From Parapedobacter composti (GTDB lineage Bacteria > Bacteroidota > Bacteroidia > Sphingobacteriales > Sphingobacteriaceae), in NCBI RefSeq assembly GCF_900112315.1, contig NZ_FOLL01000012.1:1-64000 (forward strand): a stretch of 64,000 nt of DNA. The letters are read 5' to 3'. Below are positions 17,671 through 26,518 of this stretch, one piece after another. The position numbers and the translations under genes are program-made. The notes under the pieces are model-generated. The model had not been told where the DNA came from, searched no databases, and saw only the letters and a list, made by a program, of their open reading frames with translations. The stretch's first letter is position 1. Every line of letters starts with the position of its first letter.

Positions 17671-19321
17671 ACAGCTTTTTTTACAGATTCATCCCGAGGA
17701 TAATGTATTGGTAGCGTTGCAGGATCTGCCCGCCGGAATGGAAATCCGTTTCGGGGATGCGCATTTCCGGCTTGTTGGCGGCGTGAAGGCGAAGCATAAA
17801 TTTACATTGGAGCCTTTGGCCGCGGGCGACGAGGTGCGCATGTATGGTGTGCTGGTGGGGCGGACGAACGCGGCGTTGCCGCAGGGGGAAACCATTACCA
17901 CAGAAAACATCCACCACGCGGCGAGCCCCTTTGAGCTCGGCCCCCGGAAACTGGACTGGCAAAAGCCGGATGTTTCGGCGTTTGCGGGACGCACTTTTAT
18001 GGGATACCACCGTACCAATGGTGCCGTGGGCACGGCTAACTATTGGCTGGTTATCCCCATGGTGTTCTGCGAAAACCGCAATGTATTGGTGATGAAGCAA
18101 GCCCTGGAGGAAAAGCTGGGTTATACCAAGCGGTCGCGCGACTACGAGCCGGAGGTAGACCAGCTTATCGAGCTGTACCGTGCGGGAAGCACCGTAGAGG
18201 ATATCCTGAATGCCGATATCTCGGCCAGCAAACGACGGGACAGCGGGCAGCGGCTGTTTGAACATGTGGATGGCGTAAAGTTCCTGAACCACCAGATGGG
18301 ATGCGGCGGCACGCGGACCGATGCGGAAACGCTTTGCGGCTTGCTTGCCGGATACATCACCCATCCGAATGTAGCGGGGGCTACGGTGCTGAGCTTGGGA
18401 TGCCAGCATGCACAGGCGTCTATCCTGCGGGAAGAGATAGCCAAACGCGACCCGGCGTTTGACAAACCGCTCTATATTTTTGAGCAGCAACTGATGGGCA
18501 CGGAGACGAACTTGATCCAGCAGGCGCTGAAACATACGTTTGCCGGGTTGATGCAGGCTAACCAGCTTCGGCGGCAGCCTGCTCCGCTGAACAAGTTATG
18601 CCTCGGTCTGGAATGTGGGGGATCTGACGGATTTTCGGGCATATCGGCCAACCCGGCGCTGGGCTATGTATCTGACATGCTGGTAACGATGGGCGGATCG
18701 GTAATCCTTTCCGAATTTCCTGAGCTTTGCGGAGTGGAGCAGAATTTAAGCGATCGGTGCGTGGATGAGCCCACGGCCCTGCGGTTCATGGAGCTGATGC
18801 AAACCTACGCGGCTAAGGCCGAGGCGGATGGCTCTGGGTTTTACGCCAACCCCTCGCCGGGCAACATCCGGGACGGCCTCATTACCGATGCCATCAAGTC
18901 TGCCGGTGCAGCGAAAAAAGGCGGTACATCACCGGTAACGGCTGTAGTAGATTATCCGGGGGCGGTGAATAAGCCTGGATTGAACCTGTTATGTACGCCG
19001 GGCAATGATGTGGAAAGTACAACGGCCGAGGTGGGTGCGGGGGCCAACGTGGTTCTGTTTACCACGGGACTCGGTACGCCCACGGGTAACCCGATAGCGC
19101 CGGTCATCAAGCTGTCAACAAATACCAAATTATTCGAACGTATGCCGGATATCATTGATATCAACTGCGGTACCATCATCGAGGGCACGGAAACCATTCA
19201 GCAGGTGGCGCACCGGATTCTGGATTATATCATCGATGTGGCCAGCGGCAACGTGCAGCCCAAGGCGGTGTTATTGGGACAGGACGACTTTATCCCCTGG
19301 CGCAGGGGGGTATCATTATAA
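17660..19321 (+). CDS. UxaA/altronate dehydratase family, probable L-fuconate dehydratase
   Basis: A 553-residue protein of the fused UxaA architecture: an N-terminal SAF domain (about 1-95, with AAGDEVRMYGVLVGRTNA) and a C-terminal altronate/galactarate dehydratase domain. Conserved Cys-rich motifs are present (NHQMGCGGTRTDAE, LSLGCQHAQ, LGLECGGSDGFSGISANPAL, DINCGTIIEGTETI). Family members remove water from sugar acids with a metal cofactor. Here it sits among L-fucose genes where the Xanthomonas pathway has an enolase-superfamily fuconate dehydratase. I infer that it converts L-fuconate to 2-keto-3-deoxy-L-fuconate. True altronate dehydratase is the alternative, but no other uronate gene is present. 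Confidence 0.8.
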   Translation: MNDKQLFLQIHPEDNVLVALQDLPAGMEIRFGDAHFRLVGGVKAKHKFTLEPLAAGDEVRMYGVLVGRTNAALPQGETITTENIHHAASPFELGPRKLDWQKPDVSAFAGRTFMGYHRTNGAVGTANYWLVIPMVFCENRNVLVMKQALEEKLGYTKRSRDYEPEVDQLIELYRAGSTVEDILNADISASKRRDSGQRLFEHVDGVKFLNHQMGCGGTRTDAETLCGLLAGYITHPNVAGATVLSLGCQHAQASILREEIAKRDPAFDKPLYIFEQQLMGTETNLIQQALKHTFAGLMQANQLRRQPAPLNKLCLGLECGGSDGFSGISANPALGYVSDMLVTMGGSVILSEFPELCGVEQNLSDRCVDEPTALRFMELMQTYAAKAEADGSGFYANPSPGNIRDGLITDAIKSAGAAKKGGTSPVTAVVDYPGAVNKPGLNLLCTPGNDVESTTAEVGAGANVVLFTTGLGTPTGNPIAPVIKLSTNTKLFERMPDIIDINCGTIIEGTETIQQVAHRILDYIIDVASGNVQPKAVLLGQDDFIPWRRGVSL

Positions 19322-19339
19322 GGATTACCATAAACAATC

Positions 19340-20113
19340 ATGATGTCAACTAAGAAACTGAACAGTAAAACGGCAATTATCACAGGCGGCGGCAGCGGGA
19401 TAGGACGCGCCATCAGCCTCTGTTTTGCCGCAGAAGGTGCTTCGGTGCATATTCTGGAGTTAAATACGGCCACAGCCGATGTGTTGGCCGAAGAAATCCG
19501 GGCAGGTGGTGGAACGGCAACCGTCCACGCTTGCGATGTAAGCCGGCAAGACCAGGTGCTGGCCGTAATACATGGTATCGGAAAGGCGGATATTTTGGTG
19601 AACAATGCGGGGATTGCCCATGTGGGAAACGTGGAAACCACCAGCGAGGCCGATTTTGACCGGATTTACTCCGTAAATATCAAAGGCGCATACAATATGC
19701 TGCATGCTGTGGTGCCGCTGATGAAAGAAAACGGGGGTGGGGCGATTCTTAACATGGCATCGATAGCGGCGTGGGTTGGCCTATCCGACCGATTTGCCTA
19801 TTCGGCCAGCAAAGGTGCCGTTTATGCGATGACCCTGTCGGTAGCCCGTGATTACCTGCATTACGGAATCCGTTGCAATAGCCTATCGCCGGCGCGGGTA
19901 CATACTCCTTTCGTAGATGGGTTCATTGCCAAAAATTATCCCGGCCGGGAAGCCGAGATGTTTGAAACGTTATCCAAAAGCCAGCCGATCGGCCGGATGG
20001 CCAAGCCGGAGGAAATTGCCTCCTTGGCGCTTTACCTATGCTCCGACGAAGCGGCCTTCATCACAGGGAACGACTATCCCATTGATGGTGGCTTTATCAA
20101 ATTGAATAATTAA
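19340..20113 (+). CDS. SDR oxidoreductase, probable 2-keto-3-deoxy-L-fuconate dehydrogenase
   Basis: A 257-residue classical short-chain dehydrogenase with the cofactor motif TGGGSGIG (about 15-22), NNAG (88-91), Ser141, and catalytic Tyr154 and Lys158 in YSASK, ending in YPIDGGFIKLNN. Glu40 after the second strand favours NAD over NADP. It follows the dehydratase by 18 bases. In the non-phosphorylating L-fucose route an SDR oxidises 2-keto-3-deoxy-L-fuconate to the 2,4-diketo acid, and this copy, with a complete catalytic set and placed between dehydratase and FAH hydrolase, fits that step best. Confidence 0.8.
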   Translation: MMSTKKLNSKTAIITGGGSGIGRAISLCFAAEGASVHILELNTATADVLAEEIRAGGGTATVHACDVSRQDQVLAVIHGIGKADILVNNAGIAHVGNVETTSEADFDRIYSVNIKGAYNMLHAVVPLMKENGGGAILNMASIAAWVGLSDRFAYSASKGAVYAMTLSVARDYLHYGIRCNSLSPARVHTPFVDGFIAKNYPGREAEMFETLSKSQPIGRMAKPEEIASLALYLCSDEAAFITGNDYPIDGGFIKLNN

Positions 20114-20130
20114 TCGATATACTATAAAAG

Positions 20131-20988
20131 ATGAAGTTAATCCGATATGGCGACCCCGGCCGCGAACAGATAGGGGTACACCTGAATGGCATCAATTACG
20201 ATGTTTCCGCGTTCGGTGGTGATTACGACGAACAATTTTTTGGAAGTAACGGTCTGGACAGGCTGGAGGAGTTTGTGAAAGCCAACGAAGGGGCGTTAAT
20301 TCCAATTCCCGAAGGTGCACGGCTGGGCAGTCCGATCGCGCGTCCTTCGAAAATTGTCTGCATCGGATTGAATTACCGTGACCATGCCGAAGAAACCGGT
20401 GCGAAAATTCCGACGGAACCTATCATTTTCATGAAATCGACCACATCGCTTAGCGGTCCGTTTGACGATATCGTTATCCCCAAAAATTCCAGCAAGACGG
20501 ACTGGGAAGTGGAGGTCGGTGTCGTCATCGGCAGACGGGCTACCTATGTGGAGGAATCGGCGGCGATGGACCATGTGGCGGGCTACGTGCTTCATAACGA
20601 TGTTTCTGAGCGGGAGTTTCAGCTGGAGCGCGGCGGCACGTGGGATAAGGGCAAGGGCTGTGACACCTTTGCGCCGATAGGACCTTTTTTGGCAACGCCG
20701 CAGGAGATTACGGATATTGATAATGTGCGGCTATGGCTTACCGTGAACGGCAAGGCCTACCAGGACGGGAATACCCGAAACCTGATATTCAGCATTCCGT
20801 TTATTATCAGTTACGTGAGCCAGTTCATGACACTGTTGCCGGGCGACGTGATTTCCACGGGTACACCCGCCGGCGTGGGGCTTGGCTTTCAGCCGCCGGT
20901 ATACCTCAAGCCCGGCGATGTGGTGGAACTGGGAGCCGATGGCCTGGGGACTTCACGCCAGGTGGTGAAAGCCTATGGAACGGATTGA
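20131..20988 (+). CDS. FAH-family hydrolase, probable 2,4-diketo-3-deoxy-L-fuconate hydrolase
   Basis: A 285-residue fumarylacetoacetate hydrolase fold protein. The core begins at PSKIVCIGLNYRDHAEETGA. Metal-binding acidic residues are visible in DWEVEVGVVIG and HNDVSERE, then WDKGKGCDTFAPIGP and the closing GDVISTGTPAGVG. Such enzymes cut a C-C bond in diketo acids; here the expected products are pyruvate and L-lactate. It starts 17 bases after the SDR and overlaps the lactonase gene by 14 bases, so they are translationally linked. Acylpyruvase or ureidoglycolate lyase names given by annotation pipelines fit the neighbours less well. Confidence 0.82.
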   Translation: MKLIRYGDPGREQIGVHLNGINYDVSAFGGDYDEQFFGSNGLDRLEEFVKANEGALIPIPEGARLGSPIARPSKIVCIGLNYRDHAEETGAKIPTEPIIFMKSTTSLSGPFDDIVIPKNSSKTDWEVEVGVVIGRRATYVEESAAMDHVAGYVLHNDVSEREFQLERGGTWDKGKGCDTFAPIGPFLATPQEITDIDNVRLWLTVNGKAYQDGNTRNLIFSIPFIISYVSQFMTLLPGDVISTGTPAGVGLGFQPPVYLKPGDVVELGADGLGTSRQVVKAYGTD

Positions 20989-21805
20989 TGCACACCAGCA
21001 TTTCTGGCGGTACCATCCGGTAAAAGACGCATGGATTACCGATGATATGGCGGTTATCCAGCGGGATTTCATGCCGGCTGATCTGAAAACTGTTTACGAT
21101 ACCCACGGGATATCCGGCTGCGTAGCTGTGCAGGCCGGCCAATCGGAGGAGGAAACGCTGTTTCTCCTCCGATTGGCCGACGAATACCCTTTTATCAAGG
21201 GAGTGGTAGGCTGGGTCGATCTGCAGGACGAGCGTGTGGAGGAGCGGCTCGCTTTTTTCAGCAGGTATCCCAAGCTCAAGGGGTTCCGTCACATTGTCCA
21301 GGGGGAAGAGGACCCGCGCTTTTTGCTTCGCCCGGCATTCCTGGCCGGCATCGAGGCGCTGGGGCGCTTCGGTTATACCTATGATATCCTGGTGAAGCCC
21401 CATCAACTGGACGCCGTGCTGGAATTTGTGGATGGTTTTCCCCGCCAGCGGTTTGTTATTGACCACCTGGCCAAACCTTACATCAAAGCGCGGGTACACG
21501 AACCCTGGGCTACGCAGATGGCAGTCCTGGCGCAATACCCTAACGTCTGCTGCAAATTATCGGGTATGGTTACCGAGGCCGACTGGAATACCTGGAAGCC
21601 GGCCGATTTTTCCTATTATATCCAGCATGTCCTTCAGTCGTTCGGTCCGGAAAGGGTGATGTTCGGTTCCGATTGGCCGGTGTGCCTGGTGGCGGCGGAC
21701 TACAAGGCGGTATTATCGCTGGTGGAGGATGCTGTTGGACGGTTTACCTTAGCCGAGCAGGCGTTGGTTTGGCATAAAAATGCCACGGATTTTTATAAAC
21801 TATAG
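20975..21805 (+). CDS. Amidohydrolase-family lactonase, probable L-fuconolactone hydrolase
   Basis: A 276-residue TIM-barrel metallohydrolase of the COG3618 family. Metal ligands are expected in RIDAHQHFW (residues 3-11), FVIDHLAKP and FGSDWPVC. The family includes L-fucono- and L-rhamnono-lactonases, which open the aldonolactone made by sugar dehydrogenases. It is coupled to the FAH gene by a 14-base overlap and followed nine bases later by the second SDR. Its coding sequence contains a long inverted repeat (21136-21179). Confidence 0.85.
   Translation: MERIDAHQHFWRYHPVKDAWITDDMAVIQRDFMPADLKTVYDTHGISGCVAVQAGQSEEETLFLLRLADEYPFIKGVVGWVDLQDERVEERLAFFSRYPKLKGFRHIVQGEEDPRFLLRPAFLAGIEALGRFGYTYDILVKPHQLDAVLEFVDGFPRQRFVIDHLAKPYIKARVHEPWATQMAVLAQYPNVCCKLSGMVTEADWNTWKPADFSYYIQHVLQSFGPERVMFGSDWPVCLVAADYKAVLSLVEDAVGRFTLAEQALVWHKNATDFYKL
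21136..21179 (+). repeat. Near-perfect inverted repeat (hairpin) inside the lactonase gene
   Basis: Bases 21136-21151 (C, then GGCCAATCGGAGGAG) pair without mismatch with 21164-21179. After a one-base bulge four further pairs follow, closing on the three-base loop GCT. Twenty pairs in 44 bases would give a very stable RNA hairpin. It encodes the stretch QSEEETLFLLRLADE. Confidence 0.85.
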
Positions 21806-21814
21806 TATATAGAC

Positions 21815-22597
21815 ATGGATTTGAACCTGAAAGACAAAATCGTGATCGTTACGGGCGGAGCCAAGGGCATTGGCAAGGGTATTGCGCTGGCGCTGGCGGA
21901 GGAAGGGGCTATTCCGGTGATTGTCGGCCGCAGACGTACCGACAATGAATTGGTGCGGCAGGAGATTGAAGCAAGGGGCGGACGTGCTTTCTGCGTGGAG
22001 GCCGAGCTTACCCGTCCGGACGACTGCCAACGGGCGGTCAGTGAGACACTGGCGCGGTTCGGCCGAATTGATGGTTTAGTGAACAATGCCGGGGTAAACG
22101 ATGGCGTGGGATTGGAAAACGGAGGATATCAGCAATTTGTAGATAGCCTGCATAAGTCGCTGGTTCACTATTACCTGATGGCTCACCATGCCTTACCCGC
22201 ACTGAAGTCGAGTAAAGGTGCGATCATTAATATCAGTTCCAAAACCGCTGAAACCGGACAGGGGAACACGTCGGGCTATGCCGCCGCCAACGGTGGACGC
22301 AATGCGCTGACGCGGGAGTGGGCCGTGGAGTTGTTGCCTTACGGCATCCGGGTAAATGCCATTATCGTAGCGGAGTGCTATACGCCATTATATGAGAAAT
22401 GGATACAGACGCTTCCCAATCCAGAAGGGGCATTGGCTAAGATTACCCAACGCATACCGCTCGGGAGACGGATGACTACGGTAGGGGAGATTGCCGATAT
22501 GACGGTGTTCCTGTTGTCGGAGCGGTCAAGCCATACAACGGGTCAGCTTATCCATGTGGACGGTGGCTATGTGCACCTGGATAGGGCGATAGATTGA
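21815..22597 (+). CDS. SDR oxidoreductase, probable L-fucose dehydrogenase, with atypical YxxxN motif
   Basis: A 260-residue short-chain dehydrogenase: cofactor motif TGGAKGIG (13-20), NNAG (90-93), Ser142 in INISSK, Tyr155. The usual catalytic Lys of YxxxK is Asn159 (YAAAN, codon AAC). The rest of the fold is complete (EWAVELLPYGIRVNAIIVAE, QLIHVDGGYVHLD). The last gene of the fucose run, nine bases after the lactonase. The first pathway step needs an L-fucose dehydrogenase, and this is the only unassigned oxidoreductase, so the role is inferred from position and resemblance to sugar-oxidising SDRs. It ends four bases from the convergent accA. Confidence 0.75.
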   Translation: MDLNLKDKIVIVTGGAKGIGKGIALALAEEGAIPVIVGRRRTDNELVRQEIEARGGRAFCVEAELTRPDDCQRAVSETLARFGRIDGLVNNAGVNDGVGLENGGYQQFVDSLHKSLVHYYLMAHHALPALKSSKGAIINISSKTAETGQGNTSGYAAANGGRNALTREWAVELLPYGIRVNAIIVAECYTPLYEKWIQTLPNPEGALAKITQRIPLGRRMTTVGEIADMTVFLLSERSSHTTGQLIHVDGGYVHLDRAID

Positions 22598-22601
22598 GGG
22601 G

Positions 22602-23555
22602 CTATTCAATAACCACGCCCATCCCGCTGAATTTATTGATACGCTCCGTAACCAGCTGATTGGCGGGTTTTTGCCGAAGTTCCGTCAAATCAGCCACCAA
22701 TTTCTGTTTGACAGTTTCGGCGATAGCTTTCGGGTTGTGGTGGGCTCCACCCAGCGGTTCGGGGATGATGCCGTCAATCAGGCCGTTTTTGAGCATGTCT
22801 TCCGCCGTGAGTTTCAGCGCTTCGGCGGCTTTTTCTTTATAATCCCAGCTGCGCCAAAGGATGGAAGAGCAGGATTCGGGCGATATGACGGAATACCAGG
22901 TATGTTCAAGCATATAAACGCGATCGCCCACGCCGATACCCAGCGCTCCGCCGGACGCGCCCTCTCCGATGACGATGCAGATAATGGGTACTTTCAGTAT
23001 CGACATTTCCAACAGATTCCGGGCGATGGCTTCACCTTGGCCCCGTTCTTCAGCTTCGATACCCGGGTAGGCACCCATGGTGTCTATGAGGGTGACTACG
23101 GGTTTATTGAATTTTTCGGCCAGCTTCATCAGTCGCAACGCTTTCCGGTAACCCTCGGGGTTGGCCATGCCGAAGTTACGGAACTGCCGTTCTTTGGTGT
23201 TTTTACCCTTTTGGTGGCCGATAATCATCAGGGGCTGCCCGCCGATGGTGGCAAAACCGCCCACGATGGCCTTGTCATCCTTCACATTCCGGTCGCCATG
23301 CAGCTCAATGAAATCTTCGCAGATCATGCTGACGTAATCGAGCGTCTGCGGCCGGTCAGGATGGCGTGACATCTGTACCTTTTGCCAACCCGTCATGTTG
23401 CTGTATATCTCGTGTTTGGTTTTTTCCAATTTTTCCTGCAATTCGGTCAGTGTAGCGCTCATATCCACCTTGGTCTTTTCAGCCACCTGACGTACTTTTT
23501 CAATTTGCATTTGCAGGTCAGCTATTGGTTTTTCAAAATCAAACGTTGTTTCCAT
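22602..23555 (-). CDS. accA: Acetyl-CoA carboxylase carboxyltransferase subunit alpha
   Basis: I chose the ATG at 23555 ([10 protein letters not shown]), the usual N-terminus; an in-frame ATG at 23567 adds four residues. About 317 residues. N-terminal helical hairpin ([16 protein letters not shown]), then crotonase-like core: [76 protein letters not shown]. With AccD it transfers the carboxyl group from biotin to acetyl-CoA for fatty acid synthesis in the cytoplasm. It stands alone here, converging on the fucose operon and divergent from the GH144-like gene. Confidence 0.97.
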   Translation of the reverse strand: METTFDFEKPIADLQMQIEKVRQVAEKTKVDMSATLTELQEKLEKTKHEIYSNMTGWQKVQMSRHPDRPQTLDYVSMICEDFIELHGDRNVKDDKAIVGGFATIGGQPLMIIGHQKGKNTKERQFRNFGMANPEGYRKALRLMKLAEKFNKPVVTLIDTMGAYPGIEAEERGQGEAIARNLLEMSILKVPIICIVIGEGASGGALGIGVGDRVYMLEHTWYSVISPESCSSILWRSWDYKEKAAEALKLTAEDMLKNGLIDGIIPEPLGGAHHNPKAIAETVKQKLVADLTELRQKPANQLVTERINKFSGMGVVIE

Positions 23556-23683
23556 AAGTGCGCTCAAAGCAAAATCAGGCCGCTAAGTTAGGTAATTGGA
23601 TTGCTATTTTAAAATGTGATTCGTGATTGATGGCAGTGGCTTGGTTTTTGCGTAGAGTGATGCGGTTCATTTAATGTAGCGCT

Positions 23684-25840
23684 GTGCTTATGGTTAAAGC
23701 AATTACCTTGTCCTTTTTGTTGTTTGTTGGCCTGATTTCCCGCGTTGCTGCGGACACTTATCCCGAAGTGCTATTTGAAAACAGTGTTATGAGCGGGAAT
23801 TATGCCTATAGCAGTGTCCGGCATGACAGCTTAAGCTGGGTTGAAAATATCGGGGGGAGGCTGCCCGTTTCTGATTCGGTGTATTTTACACCGGGTAACG
23901 CGCTGTCGCTGAGGTATGCATCAGTGCGGGGGGGCAGTTGGCGCGTAACCCTTACTTATCCGGATGCAGCAGGTCATTACCGACCAAAGCAAGACGACAT
24001 GTTGACGCTCAAACTGTACGTTGCATCAACCGCGGAGCGCGGAGTGCTGCCGGGGGTGGCTTTACTTCAGCAAGATACATTAACTGGGACGGTAAACCTG
24101 GCGGATTACATATCGGATTTCCAGCCCAATATGTGGCTCAATGTGCAGTTGCCGCTGAAAGCCTTCCGTGGTTTGCGCCGCGAGTTGCCGATTTCTGGCT
24201 TACAGCTGTCGCAAACCGGGGCGGACGGGGATGTGCACCGGCTGTACATTGATCAGGTGGAGTTCCTGCCGGAGCGGCCACCGCGGGTTAAACTCTCTTC
24301 GCCGGCCGTGCTATCTGCCGCCAAGGCATTTGAACGCCATGTTGATCTTACCTGGCAGCTGCCGCTTACTCCCAGTATCCGCTACATCAAGATTTACCGT
24401 TCGGAAGATAATGAGCGCTTTGAGCCCGTGGCCATCCGGCCGGTTTTTGTACAGAAGTGCACAGACTTTGTGCCCCAGGCCAACAAAACATATTATTATA
24501 AAATAGCGTGGGTGGACTACGACTACCTGGAATCGCCCTTTTCCAACGTGCTTAAAGCGACGACCGAAACGGCCAGTGATGAGGCGCTGTTGGATGTGAT
24601 CCAAGCCGCACATTTCAACTATTTTGCGGAACGGGCCGAAGTCAATAGCGGTATGCATGCCGTCCGTTTCGGAGTGGATGATGCCACGGTTTCCGTTATG
24701 GAGACGGGGCTGAGTATCCTTTCCCATATTGTGGCCGCTGAGCGGGGCTTCCTGTCGCGCACCGTTGCGGGGGGGCGGCTGGAACGTATTGTCAAATTCC
24801 TGGCGAAAGCCGACCGGTATCATGGAGCTTTCCCCGCGCGGATAGACGGGCGTACGGGAAAGGGTGTCTATGACGCGGACGCGGTTCCCGTGGTGAATCT
24901 CCGGGCCACCGCATTTTTGATGCAGGGATTGCTGGCCGCAAGACAGTATTTCCATGATGCGCCTTGGGCGCAGCAAGTAGATACCCTATGGCAGGAAGTG
25001 GAATGGAACCGGTTTGTTGCGGAAGGGCAGGAGCATATCCTGCTGGATCGCTGGTCGCCCGTGACCGGGTTCAAGGATGCCAAGCCAATGGGCGGATTTA
25101 ATGGGGATTTCGTAAGCTATATATTGGCGTTGGCTTCGCCGCGGTATGCGCTGGCTCCCGAAGCTTATGCGCTGGGGCTGGGCATACGCCGGCAACTGGC
25201 CGATTCCAGCCACGTGATGCAGCTGGCTGACAACGCCGCATTTTCTGTCAGGCTGAATGCCGATGCCCCGCCTGTACTGCCGCGCTACCAGGAGTTTCCA
25301 TATGGTAAAGATACCACCGTCTACGGATTACATGTTTCCGTGGGGACGATAGACACTTCGTTACTGGAAGCTTATAAGCCGTTTTTGGCCTTTGATCCCA
25401 GAGGCAAGCGGGATACGTTTGCCAACTATTATGATAACCACATTAACCTTACACAGGGTTATCAGCGTAGGGATAACGCTGTGGGTACGGGAGATCCCTC
25501 GCTGGACATTTGGGGGTTGGTGACGATGCCCGGTGCGCCGGACACGTTGCGGAAGGTGAGCCCCGCGCTGGCATGTGCAAGCTATGCGTACCAGCCTGCC
25601 GAGGCCCTTCGGTCTATACGGGCGTTTTACCATAAGTACGGCGAGGAATTGTTCACCGAATACGGCTTCCGCAAGTGGTTAGCCGTACGGGGAAACGCTG
25701 TTGCCCCGTCGCACGACGCGCTGCACCAGGCTGCCGTGGTGGTTATGGTTGAAAACGGCAGGACTGGGCTGATTTGGAGTTTGTTTTCAGATCATCCGGC
25801 CATAAAACAGGTTGTTGAAAACCATTTTTCTGTTGAGTAA
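23684..25840 (+). CDS. Secreted glucoamylase-domain protein, GH144-like
   Basis: A 718-residue protein with a Sec signal (about 1-23, ending RVAAD). Residues about 25-190 form a beta-sandwich resembling a carbohydrate-binding module (NSVMSGNYAYSSVRHD), 200-290 a fibronectin type III-like domain (AFERHVDLTWQLP, YIKIYRSEDNERFE), and about 295-715 an alpha/alpha-barrel of the bacterial glucoamylase-like family (LLDVIQAAHFNYFAERAE, GFKDAKPMGGFNGDFVSYIL). This barrel is shared with GH144 endo-beta-1,2-glucanases. Beta-1,2-glucan is therefore a possible substrate but is not proven. A second ATG at 23690 is an equally possible start. Confidence 0.75.
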   Translation: MLMVKAITLSFLLFVGLISRVAADTYPEVLFENSVMSGNYAYSSVRHDSLSWVENIGGRLPVSDSVYFTPGNALSLRYASVRGGSWRVTLTYPDAAGHYRPKQDDMLTLKLYVASTAERGVLPGVALLQQDTLTGTVNLADYISDFQPNMWLNVQLPLKAFRGLRRELPISGLQLSQTGADGDVHRLYIDQVEFLPERPPRVKLSSPAVLSAAKAFERHVDLTWQLPLTPSIRYIKIYRSEDNERFEPVAIRPVFVQKCTDFVPQANKTYYYKIAWVDYDYLESPFSNVLKATTETASDEALLDVIQAAHFNYFAERAEVNSGMHAVRFGVDDATVSVMETGLSILSHIVAAERGFLSRTVAGGRLERIVKFLAKADRYHGAFPARIDGRTGKGVYDADAVPVVNLRATAFLMQGLLAARQYFHDAPWAQQVDTLWQEVEWNRFVAEGQEHILLDRWSPVTGFKDAKPMGGFNGDFVSYILALASPRYALAPEAYALGLGIRRQLADSSHVMQLADNAAFSVRLNADAPPVLPRYQEFPYGKDTTVYGLHVSVGTIDTSLLEAYKPFLAFDPRGKRDTFANYYDNHINLTQGYQRRDNAVGTGDPSLDIWGLVTMPGAPDTLRKVSPALACASYAYQPAEALRSIRAFYHKYGEELFTEYGFRKWLAVRGNAVAPSHDALHQAAVVVMVENGRTGLIWSLFSDHPAIKQVVENHFSVE

Positions 25841-25862
25841 CTTTTACTATTTTTACCGCTGT

Positions 25863-26384
25863 ATGAAAAAGTATATCCTTTTTTCGTTTGTATTGGGATT
25901 ATTCACGGTTTTCTTGTCGTGTAAGAACAGGAAAATGGCTGTGAACCCGGGTGCCCATGTAACCATTGACGGCACGGAGGATGGTTTGCAGCATGTGCAG
26001 CGCGATTTCGAGAGTGCGTCGATGACCGATCGCGGTATCATGGTTACTTTTGAATCGGATGTGTTGTTTCCGGTTAATTCGTCATATTTGACCGACAAGG
26101 CCAAGAAGGAACTTGATAAACTGGTGGAATTGCTGAAAGACTATCCAAAGGCGTCGCTGATTGTGGATGGGCACACGGATGCTACCGGGACGGAGGAATA
26201 CAATTTGTGGCTATCTGAAAAGCGGGCAGAGTCGGTGAAAAAATATGTAGTGGAGCGAGGACTCGCGGAAAACCGGATCACCACGAACGGCTATGGCCAA
26301 TCGAAACCTATAGCACCCAACAATACCAAGGAGGGCAGGCAACGGAACAGGCGGGTGGAGGTTACCATCGCTACGGATCGGTAA
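25863..26384 (+). CDS. OmpA-family lipoprotein (Pal-like)
   Basis: The start is the ATG at 25863 (MKKYILFSFVLG), giving a clear lipoprotein signal with lipobox FLSC; the frame reaching 25812 lies inside the preceding gene. About 173 residues. After a short linker comes an OmpA/Pal peptidoglycan-binding domain (ITFESDVLFPVNSSYLTDKA is approximated by VTFESDVLFPVNSSYL; VDGHTDATGTEEYNLWLSEK; NRRVEVTI). It probably tethers the outer membrane to the cell wall. It lies 22 bases after the GH144-like gene and before a repeat tract. Confidence 0.9.
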   Translation: MKKYILFSFVLGLFTVFLSCKNRKMAVNPGAHVTIDGTEDGLQHVQRDFESASMTDRGIMVTFESDVLFPVNSSYLTDKAKKELDKLVELLKDYPKASLIVDGHTDATGTEEYNLWLSEKRAESVKKYVVERGLAENRITTNGYGQSKPIAPNNTKEGRQRNRRVEVTIATDR

Positions 26385-26390
26385 TCCACG

Positions 26391-26490
26391 TGGTGGATGG
26401 TGGTCGGTCGGTGGCCGGTCGTCGGTGGTCAGTGGATGGTGGTCAGTGGATGGTGGTCGGTGGTCAGTGGCCGGTGGCCGGTCGTCGGTG
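26391..26490. repeat. GT-rich irregular tandem repeat downstream of murI
   Basis: About 100 bases made of varied units such as GGTGGTCAGTGG, GGTGGTCGG and GGTGGCCGGTCG. The same units occur in inverted orientation at 27449-27503, on the other side of murI. The many GG pairs separated by one to three bases could form two-layer G-quadruplexes. The open frames across it are repetitive and not convincing as genes. Confidence 0.85.
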
Positions 26491-26518
26491 AAGCCCCGGG
26501 TAAGCATAAGCGTGCCGA

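Noticed and set aside
17681-18535. 284-residue open frame on the minus strand
   Set aside because: Antisense to the UxaA-type gene, a typical shadow at this G+C content.
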